From NCBI GenBank assembly GCA_037951105.1, contig JBAMJV010001335.1:103924-167923 (forward strand): a DNA stretch of 64,000 bases, read 5' to 3'. The DNA comes from Echinarachnius parma (lineage: Eukaryota > Echinodermata > Echinoidea > Clypeasteroida > Echinarachniidae). Made by a program: the position numbers and the translations under genes. Position 1 is the stretch's first letter; each line of letters begins with the position of its first letter. This document shows positions 24,701-39,700 of the stretch, in pieces. The notes under the pieces are model-generated. The model saw only the letters and a list, made by a program, of their open reading frames with translations. It did not search any database and was not told the origin of the DNA.

Positions 24701-27700
24701 ACGTAGCTAGCGCGGGTCACGTAGGGGTCATGCATACTGATCTGGCACTCCGTGAAATCTATGTACGAACTTACTCACCGGCCGAAAATACGTATGTACC
24801 TAATTAACCGACGTCCCTCAGTTTATTCAGTTTTAGGTCTATAACTCCACGAAAAAGAGATTTCAAGCCCTAATTTTTTCAGGCATGCTATTAAATGACA
24901 TTTCCTTTCATATAAGACAATAACCTCGCAACTTTTGAATTTTGGCTTGCAAAAGTGGATCTCTCCCTTTAAGCCTTCCATCCTAAAATAGCCAATAAAT
25001 GTCTACAATTGTAACATCAATGACGTTTTTAGGCATATTGTGTTTTTTATGTTGGAACATGACAAATTGATTATTTATTACAAAATGAAGTAAAGATAAT
25101 ATGAATGTATTCTCACAACCTTGACAATCTTACACTTACATGTAGATTAATGTAGCAGCTAGGTGCCAAGAAATGTCTACAATTATAACAAAATTATGAA
25201 GTTTTTAGCCACATTTTATGTTTGAACATGAAATGAATGTATTCTCTCAACCTTGACAATCTTACACTAGGATTAATCAAGCTAAAAGAAGTGACACTAG
25301 ATCAAATGGTTCACATTGTATCCTTCTAAGCCTTCAATCTTAAAATAGCCAAGTTGCACCCCTTCATGCACCCCTTATTTATTATATGATTTCACCCAGG
25401 CTTTGAAAAACAGCTTGTACTTGGCAAGGGCAATCCATCCCATGAGTGGAGAATAAAAAAATAAAACAAATAAAACAAATTATAGTCTGGCTGGAACAGA
25501 AGTATGGTTGTCAGAAACAGAAACTCACATCAAAAACTAATGCCTTACTAAAAGGGGAAAAAAGAAAAATAAATGCTAGCCTACTACATGTAACTTAAAA
25601 ATATTCAACCATCTATATTTCACAGCCAAGTTTGACCCCTCAATCTTGCCCCTTATAATCTGTGTGGTCTAAATTGAGTGAGAATTTGGCTTGTCATTAA
25701 ACGGACAAACATTAAAAACAAAATGAAATTTATGGCTCTAAAGAGGCTCATACATTTTTGAAATATTGTAGATTTGCTAGCATTGAACCAATCAATTCTA
25801 TTGCTCCCCCTAAGCTCCTGACAATCTGTAAAATATTGAGGGGAAAATGACAACCTTCTTATTTTTCAAACAAACAGAAATGATTTATAAACACTGAAAA
25901 TGAAATACAACTTCCAAAAGAAACCCCCTCCTCCCCCCCCCCCCCCCCCCAAAAAAAGGATTAAAATAAGTATTTCACCCTTAGCTCTATTTTCCAAGTG
26001 ATACATCAGCGCTCAATATTAGCACAAACCCACTGGCCCGAATGGGCAACCAGAGAGAACAGAATTTGTAATGTTTTTCTTTGTTTGGGGACACCAGAAT
26101 ACCAGATTCAGGTTTTGGGCCACTATGAAGAAATCTTGTTTTAAATTACTTACCCAACTGGGCCCACAAGGCGAAAAAGTAAATTTCTAGATTTGCCTTC
26201 ACTATATTTTCCAAGTGATGCATGGATGTCTTTACCCTCCAAACCACTTATCATTTCTCATACATGTATTCTATGGAAACATCACGAAAGGAAATCTGAT
26301 TTGTCACCATAACAGACACACACAATTTGGAATTTCTGCCCTGGAAGTCTGGTGATGCTTTCTGGGGAAGTCTTTGCTATTTAATGCTACAGTCACAAAT
26401 GGTCCGATTTGGGCTACGCCGCCCGTACGATGCCACTTTTAGGTGAAATCTTGCGGGAATCTTGCGGCGCCCGCACAGGTGCCGTGGCTATCGTACGGTC
26501 ACCGTTGCATTAAAACAAAAAATGCATCGTACGATTTTTTACTTGCCGTAAGCCCGTAGACACAGCGTAGAGAGCATCGCACGGGCACCGCAAGGGCATC
26601 GCACGGGCACAGCACGGACATCGCAGCTTTTTTTCGAATATCGTACGATTTTGAGACAGAAAATTTGGCCACTCAAATCGTACGGGTACCTTGGAGTCAC
26701 TGTAAGAGTACCGTAAGGCACCCGTACGCCGTACGGGCATTTAGTTTGTGTTCCCGGGGGCCGTGCGATTTATGTTTTATTTTAAGACAAAGGTCATCAT
26801 CGCACGGGGCCCGGAGAATATGTGACTGCTACTCTAAAATACCACAGACATCGTACGATATCATGATTTCCCCAAATCATAGAATATCCGCCGTAGGGAG
26901 AAAAATCGTACGGCGCCCGGACCATTTGTGACTGTAGCATAAAGGGACTTAGTAACATTGTCCAAATCCTCAAAATAAAATTTTAATTCTAGCGGTTCCC
27001 TCATACCTTGTTGTATTCGTATTAACAATAAAATCATGGGACTGGTTTCGGTTTTTCAAATTTCCCTTTCGTTACAAAGATATGTACGATCAAAGTATTC
27101 AGATAAGAAAAACTCCTGTGGAGTGTACAAAGTGAGTGCAGTGAGTTAGTGAATATCACTTTGCATTTTCGCTCATTACTTGGCCATGCAATGTCCATTT
27201 GACTTGAAATTTGCACACAATACCCTGTGGACATATATGAGATAACAACAATATACATTGCATCAACCCTTCATCACTTTTTGCACTGTATGTCAACAAA
27301 GTTACTAGATCCCATTTTAACTCGCAACGTGTGAGGAAATTTAATTTGCAGAGGCCAGCATCCACAACTTTTGTTGTTGTTAGAACCATCCTTCAACGGG
27401 CCTTAATTCAACCCATTGTCTGTCTGGGAAAAATGATAATCCCATTTAAAACTTCTCTAAGATGCCACTAACCTATGATATACTACTCTTCATAAAGCCC
27501 CACCATCCCCCCCCCCCCGTCACACTGAACACATGTATGAGCTTTAGGCAAGCTAACTAGCTCACATCCATATAAGATGGGACATTTTTTACTTGAAACG
27601 ACTCCAAAAATGTCTTGAAATTGTTAACTCTATTTTTTCATTGGTAATTATCCCTATTAGTTTCTCCTGCTAGAGACCAGGAAAAAATATTTTTCTATCA

Positions 27701-30700
27701 GTGTCACTTCAATAAATGCAAAAAAGAAGAAGAAAAGGTGATTCATCTTTGATAGTGGTCTAGCTGTCCACTTATCAACACATCAAAAATGTGAGAGGGG
27801 ACATTTTGTGTTGACAAGGAGAATTTTCAAGAGCTTTTTAATGTGCCCCTTCGCCTCACCAGAGGGTATGTCTAAGATGTCATGTGACAGATAGATCCTG
27901 CATGATGCATATCCTATTCTTTGCATGAATCCTAAAATAAACCGATTTTCTAAATATCCCAAAGACATAACTTGCGTCAACAAAACTTTATTTTGAATAT
28001 TTGGGGGGTATGTGAGCAGGGGTTTGAAATTAGCACTGACTCGCTGGCCTGGGGCCACCAATCTTACACAACCAAATATATGACAAACTTTGTATTCAGG
28101 TTCCAGGCAACTAAAATTTAAGAAATGTTGACTTTCTTGCAAAAACTATAAAAAAGGGGACAATTTTAGCATATTGTATGTTTATCCATGTAATTATTTA
28201 AATAATATTTTCCTTTGTCATTATTATATTTGCCTAATGCAGCTATGTAGTATAATATCTTTAAATAAGTTTAAAATGTGTGCCCTTTCATAAGCCTAGG
28301 TTAAATAATCATAGGCCTAAACTACATGTAAATCATGAATATTAGTATGTTTCATAGTAACCCAAATTAGCACAAAACAGAAGTATCTAGCAGGCAACAC
28401 AATGTTAAACCTAACATTAACCTGTGCTCTTCAATATGTTAGAATCCCTGTAATCCTGTATACTGTACTTTGCCAATAGCCCACAAGGTTCCCATGGGCA
28501 AGGGGTTAAAGCATTAAACCTGAGATAGGTGAGCTTCAGTGCAGTACTAAGTGACATCTTCCATGCCAACACTTCCTCAAGATTACTCCATTATTTGAGC
28601 CTGGGATGTTTGCATATATTGTCTGTAAGATAATCTTATCAAAGGTCTTAATGCGGTGCAATCATTCAACGATGACCAATTACCCCAATAACCTCGCAGT
28701 TAGCAGAATCAACATTAACACATTAAATTTGCCTTCGATAAGGGGTGAGGTTTGGCAATTCTCGATAAGTCATAATCAGAGGTCACTAAAAATTAGCTTT
28801 GAGCAACCAAATTTAATTGATACTTTCTTCCACTGGCCTGATCGGCAAACCAAATACTGTTAATGTTTCTCTTCTGGGGCCAGGCCACCAGACTCAGGTT
28901 TTAGGCCTCTAGAATTCAAAACATTAATTTCTAGTATTACATGTAGGTTTGGGAGCAACCCCGACCCCCACTGCCCCATATCCTTAGAAAGAGAAAACCA
29001 ACAGTATAATATGACATTACAAACAGGATTCTCCCTAAACATACTTTGCCCCTAACCCTTTCTCCCCTTAGCTTCCAGCTGAAGCTCAGACTACTAAAAT
29101 TTAAATTAATTCTAATGATATTTTAAATCATCATTCCAGGAGAGCTAGTACTATCCTACATGTATATCAACCCATTCACTAAAGGAACCTTGCGTACCAT
29201 ACATTGTATTAACTTATACAGGAATTGCAAAATCTAGTAGGCAAGGGTAACCCCTACAAGTTTTAAATGCGGCTTCAATAGATTACCTGAAACAGATACA
29301 GACAGCCAGCATGGTTACCATGGTGATGAGTGCCCCAGTGCTCACTGCTAGAATGATGCGGGTTGCCGGGTTGAAATCATCTGAATTCTCAGCTGTTTTT
29401 TAAAAAAAGGAGGAAATTAAGGAGTTATTAAGAATTAATTGAAAATTTGAAACAATTTAGAATGATTTAAAATGTCAAGCACCTTACAGACAAAAGAACT
29501 AATCAACACAACTGTATGCAAATAAATCAATCCAACTGAAAATGTAAGTGACACCGAATTAGTTTATTGTTAACATTAAACTTGATAAGAAAACAAAATG
29601 AATAGAAAGTTCTTGGATTGATGCCAATGGAAAATGAATGATGGATCACACTTAATGGCTAAATAAATATACAATGAAAATTGTTTATTAAAGGCATATA
29701 TGCGTGGGTTATAATGGGTAGTCAGCAAATTCCAACTCGACTCCACCGTAATCTCTCGAGGTAAACTCACGATATGTGTTGGATCGATCGAAGAGAGGTG
29801 CTTCGAAATATCTGAACAAAGGCCTTCTTATGAAATTGCATGCAGCAAACAAATTTCTCACGCTGTCACATAATGCATCAAACAGCGGCACTTTGAAGTC
29901 GGTTGCGGTTAAGCGTGTTACGTGATATTTTCGCTCGTAAACATCTCTGATGGATCTCCATTCGACTAGTAAAAACATTCCGAACGCGACTATTTTTGAT
30001 GCATTTTTGACTCGGGTATTCGGAAGTGGGACAGTTTGCGATCGCTACTTATAACTGAGCCAATGGGGATTACGTACCGTGCGTAAAAGTGCGCAAGATG
30101 GATCCACGCGTCTAATATACCGGTCTGAATTCCCTTTAAGATTACTCAAGGAAGACTTTATGAGCAAGAAGTATTTATGGACACTTATTCCCAGGAAGTC
30201 CATAAAAGTGATCTTTATGTGGTTATTAAAGCAGGTTTCAATCTAATGATAGGAACTAAAATCTAGATGAAGATGGACAAATGATAAACATCAATTCATT
30301 GACATGAGGTAAACTAAAAAGGAAGATTTAAAGCAAGGAAAATAAATGTATATAATATAATTATCAACCAACCATTAGCAGCATCATTGACATCATTGTC
30401 CGAACTCCTCCCTCCCCAGCTGCTCTCAAACGACCTGTCGACCTGACTCTCCGTGGACTGTTCCACTATCACCGTGGGGATGGTCATCTCGGGGAAATCC
30501 AGGATAGAACTGTCCGTCTTTGCAGGGTCCAGTGGGTTGATACGTCCGTCTGTTGGTTTGGCGGTTTTCGCCGCAAACGTGTCATTGCGATGTGTCTGAG
30601 CTGTCGTGTTTGTGTTGGATGATGTGGTTGGAGTAGGCACACCTTCTTGGTGTATGAGTCCAGATTGTTGTGTACCTCCCCCTCCTCCTACTCCTCCTCC

Positions 30701-33700
30701 TCCTCCACCCCCAGTCCCATTCCTACTCTGAGTAGGTGCAATACCCAGATTGTTTGGGAAAGTCGACGTCTGCACGGATTTTCCAACCAGCGAGTGTTCA
30801 CCGATGCATTGTGGGTTGGCTGCAGTCGTCGGGAAGCGACTACAGTCAATACTTAGGGAGGTATGAAAAAGTGCATAGTAGCACGAATGTACAAACGAGT
30901 TGCAAAGCTCCCGGCATGGGGGCACCTTGGCCCCGGTCGTGGGGTCACACTTTGGTGTCGTAAGCGAACAGAGGAAGAATGTTGAGAGTTCATGACAACC
31001 GAGCGCTCCCAGGATTTGAATCTTGTTGCCGATTTCTCTCGATGCCTCCGTTGCTGTCTGGTGTCCGAGATAGTTGGGGAAGGTGGTCGTGGTGTATGGA
31101 AGCTCCCTCGTGCATGTTTCCAGTGGAATTACTTCACAGGAGAAGACTGTAATGAAAAAGAAATGAAAATAAAAATGCATCACTTTGTAATAAAAAACAA
31201 GAGACACAAATATGAATGAAAAGATGTAAATAGTGACAGTTTGTTAGTAAAAATAATGCACTAATGTGCATACTCTTAATGTGCATACTTTAACTTCCTG
31301 ACCAATGCACAGGAAAATGATAACACTATACATCACTTACATTAGCCCACAAAGTCCTGGTGTCCTACTAAATTAACATCTGGATAATCCAGCATTATAT
31401 GCAAAAACAAAATAATAATGTGAGAAAGCATAAAAAAATGTTATTTTCACACAATCAACTTTAGTTTGTTTTTGCTTGACCTTTCAAAATTGTTTTGAAG
31501 TACCAATTTCACAATCAGATTATTATTATTATTATTATTATTATTTATTTGACCAAAAAGCATAATACAATGTAAAATACAACACAACTATATATGCACA
31601 TAATACAAAAATACAAGTTACAAGACTGAAGAAAATAGACAAAGAAAATAGTGAGGAGCAGTGTGTGGGCCAGGGTTCACAAAAGTAAAGTACATTACTG
31701 TTGCCCTAGGGCATGTGAACCCTCACACACTGACTCCAGAAGATGCAGCATTACAGAACATATTATAACAATAAACGTATACGAAGATCTATCAACGTCC
31801 AAATTAAGCTAAATTATCTTAACCACATATAATAGAGAATGCATTGATGAAATGATTATATATCAATTAATGTGGCTCATACTTATATGGATATATGGAA
31901 AATATAAGTTATACAAAGAAAACATGCACTGTATATATTGTGTATATTAGACACACATATTTAGTTGGTTGCCCTCTATTGAATTGTGTTAAGTTATTGT
32001 TTGTATAATTTGTAGGTTTGTATTTGTAATTATGTATCTGTTTATTCTTTGTGTTTTTTTTTTATGCGCTTTGTATCATTTTTTGGCAAAAGGCGCTATA
32101 TAAATGAAGTTATTATTTATTATACATGTTTCGCGGTAATAAAAACATTGAACATTAGTATTACCGCTCCATCGACTAAAGCAAAGTTGCATATTAAATA
32201 ATTGCAACTTAATAACCTTGGTAGCCAAAATGAGCCTATTGAACAGAGAGGATAGACAACTTTAAAAGGAATAAGTTAAAGAATTATTCTAACAATTAAT
32301 GTGGCTCATATTTATATGGATATAAGGAAAATATATTATGTATGAGTTATACAAAGTAAACATGCTTTAAGATGAATCTTATCAAGGATTTGTGAGAATG
32401 CAGTTCTAGTTTCTGCATGAAGAAGATATAAATATTTAAAATAGGGAGAAAATACTAAAAATAGATAAGGGTATAGAGACTTGAGGAGGAGGGCAAAGAT
32501 AAAATTGACAGAGAAAGTAGAGAATTGAGGGAGAGAGTAAGAGACAGAGATGGAGGAAGAGTGATAAAGATAAGAAAAAGAGATATGCATGAATACCAGG
32601 CCTCCACACTAAATGTTTCTTCTACTGGCCCCTTCGATCGAGTAAAAACATAAATGTTCAATCTTACTTGCCCGGAAGGAAAAATGTACTTGCCCACTTA
32701 CTTCTAGATAAGATTTACACCTTAGCAACTACACTCTGCTCTTAGTAGTTGAACAGAAATGTCCGTTGCCTGATCGGGCAACTAAACTAGACCATTAATG
32801 AAATGTTACTTGCCAGACATAAATTTTTACTTGCCCGACATACATTTTTACTTGCCCAAGGCAAGTGGGCAAGTGCTAGTGTCAATCCATGACGTATACA
32901 TATCTAATGATCAGTAAGAGAGTGACGCAGGATACAAGGCTGTTCAAATGCTGCTTCCTACATTTACTCACTGCAATGTCAAAAATGATACACTTGATTG
33001 AACTAAAAAAGGAGACAAATATCAATTCTAGGTTTGATGAAACATATCAGCCACCCATCATCCACTCCAAAATTCCAGAGTGGGGGAAAAAGAAAGATAA
33101 GAACAAGATATCAGATCTACATCTGTACATAGATCTAATGAGCAGTGAGAGAGATACATGTATGTTCAAATGCTGCTTCCTACTCACTGCAATGTCAAAA
33201 ATGATAGTACTTGATTAATCTAAAAAAAAGGATAAAATATCAATTCTAGTTTGATCATGAAATATCAGCCACCCTACATCCACTCGAAAATTCCAGAGAG
33301 GGGGAAAAAGAAAGATAAGAACAAGATATCATCTACATCTGTACATAGATCTAATGAGCAGTGAGAGAGATACATGTATGTTCAAATGCTGCTTCCTACA
33401 TTTACTCACTGCAATGTCAAAAATGATACACTTGATTGAACTAAAAAAAAGGATAAAATATCAATTCTAGTTTGATCATGAAATATCAGCCACCCTACAT
33501 CCACTCAAAAATTTCAGAGAGGGGGGAAGAGAAAGATAAGAACAAGATATCATCTACATCTGTACACAGATCTAATGATCAATGAGAGAGATACACAGGA
33601 TACAAGGTAGTTCAAATGCTGCTTCCTACTCACAGCAATGTCAAAAATGATACACTTGATTGAACTAAAAAATTGAAAAAAATATAAATTCTAGTTTGAT

Positions 33701-36700
33701 GAAACCAAGGAGGTATTTATAAGACAGTATCCTTAATGAAACATATCAGCCACCCTACATCCACTCCAAATTTCCAAGGTTCTCCTTTCGTTGGCCCCCG
33801 CTGATTTTGTTTTGGTAGCAGGAGATGCTTGTCATATCGCTCGTGTGAAGCGGTTACATATTGATTCCCAGGCTCCAATGTAAACCCAATTATGGGGGAT
33901 AGGGAACCGGGGAATGATCTGATCATCAAATCTGAGAAATCTTTTGAGGTTTTGAAAGATGGGATTAGGGGAGCAGAGTTGAAATCTAGAAATGGTGTTT
34001 ATTTATTCAGCAGATGCGAGCATTGCAGTGTACTGAAATATGAAGGTTGCACAAGTTGAATGAAGGCAATATTTGATAAATTTAATACATCTAGTGGTGA
34101 TAATACGTTCCTGTGTTTCAGTTTCAAACCTCAGAATATGGAATTAGGGGCCGGAGCAGAGGGGATGATCGACACTGAGTGATCGAGAGAAGAAAATCAA
34201 GAAATGGTGTTTATTTGTTCAACTTACTGTATGCACAAACATACATTGCACGATGAAGGATGATAGATGACTGGATTTTGTTTCATTTGTTGGCATTGAT
34301 GGCAATCGGAGTATCACGTAGTAGTGATTGAATTTAAGTGTGAGAACAACGCAATCTCAAGTGAACTTGAGGGCACTATTACTTATCTCCTCCAATTCAC
34401 TGATTTAATAATTAATAATGTTGATTGATGCAACATCTATCATCTAAAATATCAATATCAATACTTTTATTTAAGCTAGTGATGATAACACATTTAAAGG
34501 AATAGATTATTCAGAAATTATATATCATGATAGATGTAGGTTATGAGGCTGAAATTGAATGATTGAAAGACAAAATTATGTTTATTTGTTCAGCAGATTC
34601 ATGTGTGCTCTTCATGTTGAAGGATGAAGGTGAAATGACAGTGAAATGATCAAATCCAATAATAGCAGTATTTGATGAAATTCGATACATAGTACTCGTG
34701 ATCAATGATCTATGTTAGAAAAAAAAACACAGATTGAATGGAGCATATATATCCCCTTCAACATTTCATCTTGTACTTGTAGGTAATTTGTTCCCCCTAT
34801 ATCTATGCACCTGTTGACCTGTGGTCCAGTCATCAGCAAATGGGAGGGGCACATCGGATGGGAAGAGGGATGAAGGGGGCACATGGAGGGGTACTCAAAG
34901 CACAGGGAGGGGTACTCAAAGCACAGGGAGGGGTACTCAAAGCACAGGGAGGGGTACTCAAAGCACAGGGTGGGGTACTCAAATCACAGGGAGGGGTACT
35001 CAAAGCACAGGGTGGGGTACTCAAAGCACAGGGAGGGGTACTCAAAGCACAGGGAGGGGTACTCAAAGCACAGGGAGGGGTACTCAAAGCACAGGGAGGG
35101 GTACTCAAAGCACAGGGAGGGGTACTCAAAGCACAGGGTGAAGTACTCAAATCACAGGGAGGGGTACTCAAAGCACAGGGTGGGGTACTCAAAGCACAGG
35201 GAGGGGTACTCAAAGCACAGGGAGGGGTACTCAAAGCACAGGGAGGGGTACTCAAAGCACAGGGAGGGGTACTCAAAGCACAGGGAGGGGTACTCAAAGC
35301 ACAGGGAGGGGTACTCAAAGCACAGGGAGGGGTACTCAAAGCACAAGGAGGGGTACTCAAAGCACAGGGAGGGGTACTCAAAGCACAGGGATGGGTACTC
35401 AAAGCACAGGGAGGGGTACTCAAAGCACAGGGAGGGGTACTCAAAGCACAGGGAGGGGTACTCAAAGCACAGGGAGGGGTACTCAAAGGCTCAATGTTAA
35501 AGTTAGTTCAGATACGTAAATCAGATGTGCAGTGCCATCTTGTGAAATGCTTTGCGCACAGAAAGAAACTGGTTCAGAGTTAAGCAGCGATAAACGAATA
35601 AAATAAGCTTACAATTTTCTAAAAATGTTGCAGTGCTGAGGTCTGTGAACTAGTACTCATCACTAAATGGGAGGGCCACATCTAGTAGGAAGAGGGAGAG
35701 TGGTGGGAAGGAAAGGAGGGGGGGGGGGGGGGGGAGAGGAGAAGGAAGGTTTGCTCTAGGTCTGAATATTATCTTTCCCATGATGTGTCTCAGTCATCAC
35801 CAGATGGGTGGGGCACATCTGATAGGAAGAGAGAGTGGTGGGGAGGAAGGGGGAATAAGGAGGGTTGCTCAAAGCCTGAATGTAAATCTTTGTTATGATG
35901 TGCACCTATGTCACACTCAAGGTGAAAAGAGTGGGGGATGTAGGGGACATGAACAGACTAAAAGGGCACATCTAATGGGAAGAGGGAGAGGGATGGGGAG
36001 GAAGGGGGGTTGGAAGGGAAGGGTTGCTCCAAGCCCCGGATGCAAATCTGTGATTCTGTCCCATGCTCATAGATGTGTACTATGACTGTCACATTCAGGG
36101 TGGGGCATTTCTAATAGGAACAGGAAGGGGGTGGAAACTGGAAAGGAAGGGGGGAAGGGAGGAAACTTGCTCCAAGCTCAAATGTAGCTTTGATATGATG
36201 TGTGAACCTATGTCACAATCAGGGTGGGGCATTTATGTTTACATAAATAGTGTCAATAGTTATTAGAAAGGGAAGGGAGGGAGGGGTGGGGATAGGAAGG
36301 TCGCTCCTCACTCTAGTCTAATCATAGTAGCTCTAATGTAATATTTTCCATGATTTGCACCTGTGCCTCATTCAGGGTGGGGCATTTCTGCAAATAGGAA
36401 GATTTCTGCAATTAGAACGGTAAGAAAGTCATAAGTATGGGGGGGGGGGGGGGGAGTGAGGAAGGAGGAAGGGGGATAGGAAGGTTGCTCCTAGCTGGAA
36501 CGTTACATTTGCTATGATGTGCACAGGTCTGTGTTTCAGTCATCCACAGATGGTGGGGTACTTCTAAAAGTTATAATAGGAACAGGAAGGGTGATGGGGA
36601 GGAAAGGAGGGGGGTGGAGGGGGGCTTGAGTGATTGCATGGGGATTGAGAGGGTAAAGAGAAGATTGTTCTACTGTAATACTTTCATTTCCTACAGGTAA

Positions 36701-39700
36701 CGGAAAGAACATTTAATGTTTTCATGCATGCACTTAAAATAGTAAAGCTCAGTTGTACAGATTGTTGCTCCAAGCCAGAACGTTATCATTGGCATGATAT
36801 ACACCTGTGCAATAGTCATCAACATATGGGTGGGGCACTTCTAACAGGATCAGGAAGAGAGATGGGGGAGAAGGGGTGGGGGGGGGCTTGAATCTGTTCC
36901 ACTTTAATTTCCTCAATAAATATCAATGGAAAGCCTGAATTATGGGGTAAGTGTGTGATTTTCACAAACATAGAATCTCACTTCTACAAGGACCTGTGGC
37001 CATATTCATAAAAGCCCGATAGCCTATCTGTCAGCTAGGCCTTATCTCCTTGCCAAAATGCCAGTTTGGACGATAACTAGCGGGGAACTCACACAACTCG
37101 CTTGGGTGATCACCTTTGTTTTCACAAACCAGTGCACAACACACACGTGCATAGATATGTCTTTAGTCATGTGTGTAGATTTTGCACGCTGTCTATGCCC
37201 TTACCATATCGACCAATCAACGAGCGTCTAAGCCCTGTAATACAATAGCCATTTAAAATCTTCGTAGCGGGTTGCTAAATCGTAATTCAAGAAGCACTGC
37301 TAACCATACCGATAACAAGCTAACAACTCGGATGATCTAATTTATTCATCATGGCTGTCATGGTAACATTCCATCTGTTGCAAGTTTATTTGACATCGCA
37401 TAAAAGCGCAGTTTACTCGAACGTGTGAATGAACGAATTGTTCCTTAATGTTCCAATCATAAAAGCGTCTTATGTGTTCTACAACGTGATGCAGTAAAGG
37501 GGGGGGGGGGGGGGGTTGTAGCACATAATTGTCTTATCTGGGGTAAACGGGGGGAAGGGGCGGTAACTTGTGTCCAAAACAAAAAGCTTGCTATAATTCC
37601 TAAATGTAAGGATGTTACTGTATATATGAGCGTGAGTAGAAAGGTTTTTTTTTCGGGGCGGGGGGGGGGGGGGGGGGGGCTTTCATGATAATATGATATC
37701 ATGACAAGGGAAACTATTCAATTGCAGTGAAAACAGAAACGAAATTGCATTAAATAGTATTATATATAGATAGATTCATCAAACAGAATTGAAATCACAT
37801 AAAATCAATCCGAACTGCAAAAGTAAGCTAATATGTCACAAAAAGGACAAATAAAGGCAAATTACTCTCCAGAAAAAAACATGTAATTTAAGCTGATAAA
37901 AGATGTTATTGCTGAAGTACAAGGATGCTAGGGCAAACACGGAAAAGTATGTTACTTGGGGAACTATTTTGAACTACATCACGCTATCATAAACAAATCT
38001 CTAATATCCCTTATTCGAATATTCCCCATGCCATGTTCACGATCGCGCCACACGCATTATACACACAAAAACCGGGCAGATTGTTACTTGCTAGCAATTT
38101 AGAGGTACATCAGAGTACCTCTACATTTTTGGTCCAGTGTAGCTAAAATTTGTCCTATCTGGCTTTGGTGAATAAGAAAAAATTAGCTGGGTGTTAGGTC
38201 GTCATTCAACTTCACGCCTTTGTTGTAAGTCCAACAAAGCTCTATTCAGAACGTCCCGCATAAATAGATTTCAATGCATTTAGTCGGCAGCGCAGATCTA
38301 TTGTTGTAATTGTTCGCATTTCGACTAACAATGTCGTGGAATACCAAATGCTTGTGGAATTTAGACAGATGGGTTGTCATGCTAGGCCAGGCCTTGACTA
38401 CGATAGCGAATTTAGCCTATCGGCCTTTTGTGAATACCAGTTAAGCCTAGCGGACATCGAAATCGTAATTTGATCAACCAACTAGCTTATCGGGGTTTTA
38501 TGAATATGGCCACTGGATGCTTAGAATATTTTTGTCATGTCAAACATTAGTAGGAAACCTATTAATACTACTAAATCACTTGTGATCCAATGAACATATG
38601 GGTGGGGCACCTATAAGTGGAACAGGAAGGGGGTGGGGGAGAGGGGCTTGAGAGTTTCAGGTCAAGAGAAAAGAGATCTATCTTCACTTCCTGAATGAAG
38701 AGGCTAATCCTTGCAAGATAATATGAATGTAGTACAACACACATTCTCAACAGACCCCGACCAAGTATTTGTGTGACCATTCCTGAGTGGGTTATATGAT
38801 GAGAGAGGAACCTGTATGTAGTTCAAATAAACATGAACCTTGACGAAAATTCAGATTATTATTGGGATTTGGATGTTGATAATTATGTGAGGGATTTGGG
38901 GGATAGATCTGGAAGGTCCAGAAAATTCTGCTCTAATTTGACTTCCTCTATATGAATACTAAACTGCGTTTACATATATTGAGAGAGACCTGCATGCATA
39001 TATTGAGAGAGACCTGCATGCAAGTATAATCTTGTAGCCTAGCTTATTGCATATTACTGACTTAAATACAGGTATTAATTAGCAATAATCCTGCATAAAT
39101 CTTCCTCTTGAAATGCTAGGTAAAAGGGGTCAATAAAATTTAATTTTAGGGTCAAGAAAAAATTATTTCCTCATCCATTAGCCAGATTACCCTTGGCAAG
39201 TAAAAGTCAGTGTCTTTCCCTTTCACCAAGGGAATTTAATCTAGATCCCAATTATAAGGACTATATGCAAGAAGTATTGCAAGCAACTTGTTACTTGATG
39301 TATGTTCTATATCGGATTTCTCTAAAGTGACAAAATGAATGTTGTTTTTCTAAATGCACCAAATTTGGGCAAGCAAATTAAATCTTTTGGGACAAGCTAT
39401 TTTCTTCTAAAATAGACCGCTTCTGTAATGTATGCAATTAATATGCGTATGAGGTAAGACTCCCTGTTGGCAAGCTTAACAATAGTAACTAGGTCCGGCA
39501 AGCTAAGTTTGCCGGAGCTTGCCGGACCTAGTTACTATTGTTAAGCTTGCCAACGGGGAGTCTGACGTCATACGCATATTATTTGCATACATTACAGAAG
39601 CAGTATATTGCCTGAAAGGCAAGTCCAATAACATATCTTTGTAGCTCTAGCTCTTTTCAATACAGGATCTGCCATGATGCATAGGAAAGGAACCTGTAAA

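Larger units (their letters stand above)
34820..38660 (+). repeat. Degenerate G-rich ~150-bp array interrupted by other elements
   Basis: A block like CAGTCATCA-CA-ATGGGTGGGGCACATCT followed by -ATAGGAAGAGGGAG-GTGGGG and TTGCTC-AAGCC-GAATGT recurs near 34830, 35655, 35790, 35945, 36095, 36225, 36375, 36545, 36820 and 38590. A 21-bp minisatellite occupies the first unit and a 1.5-kb element separates the last. Confidence 0.75.

Noticed and set aside
34833..35583. Long ORFs of 205-247 codons on both strands
   Set aside because: They are produced by a 21-bp tandem repeat whose unit length is divisible by three; no start context, splice context or domain supports coding.
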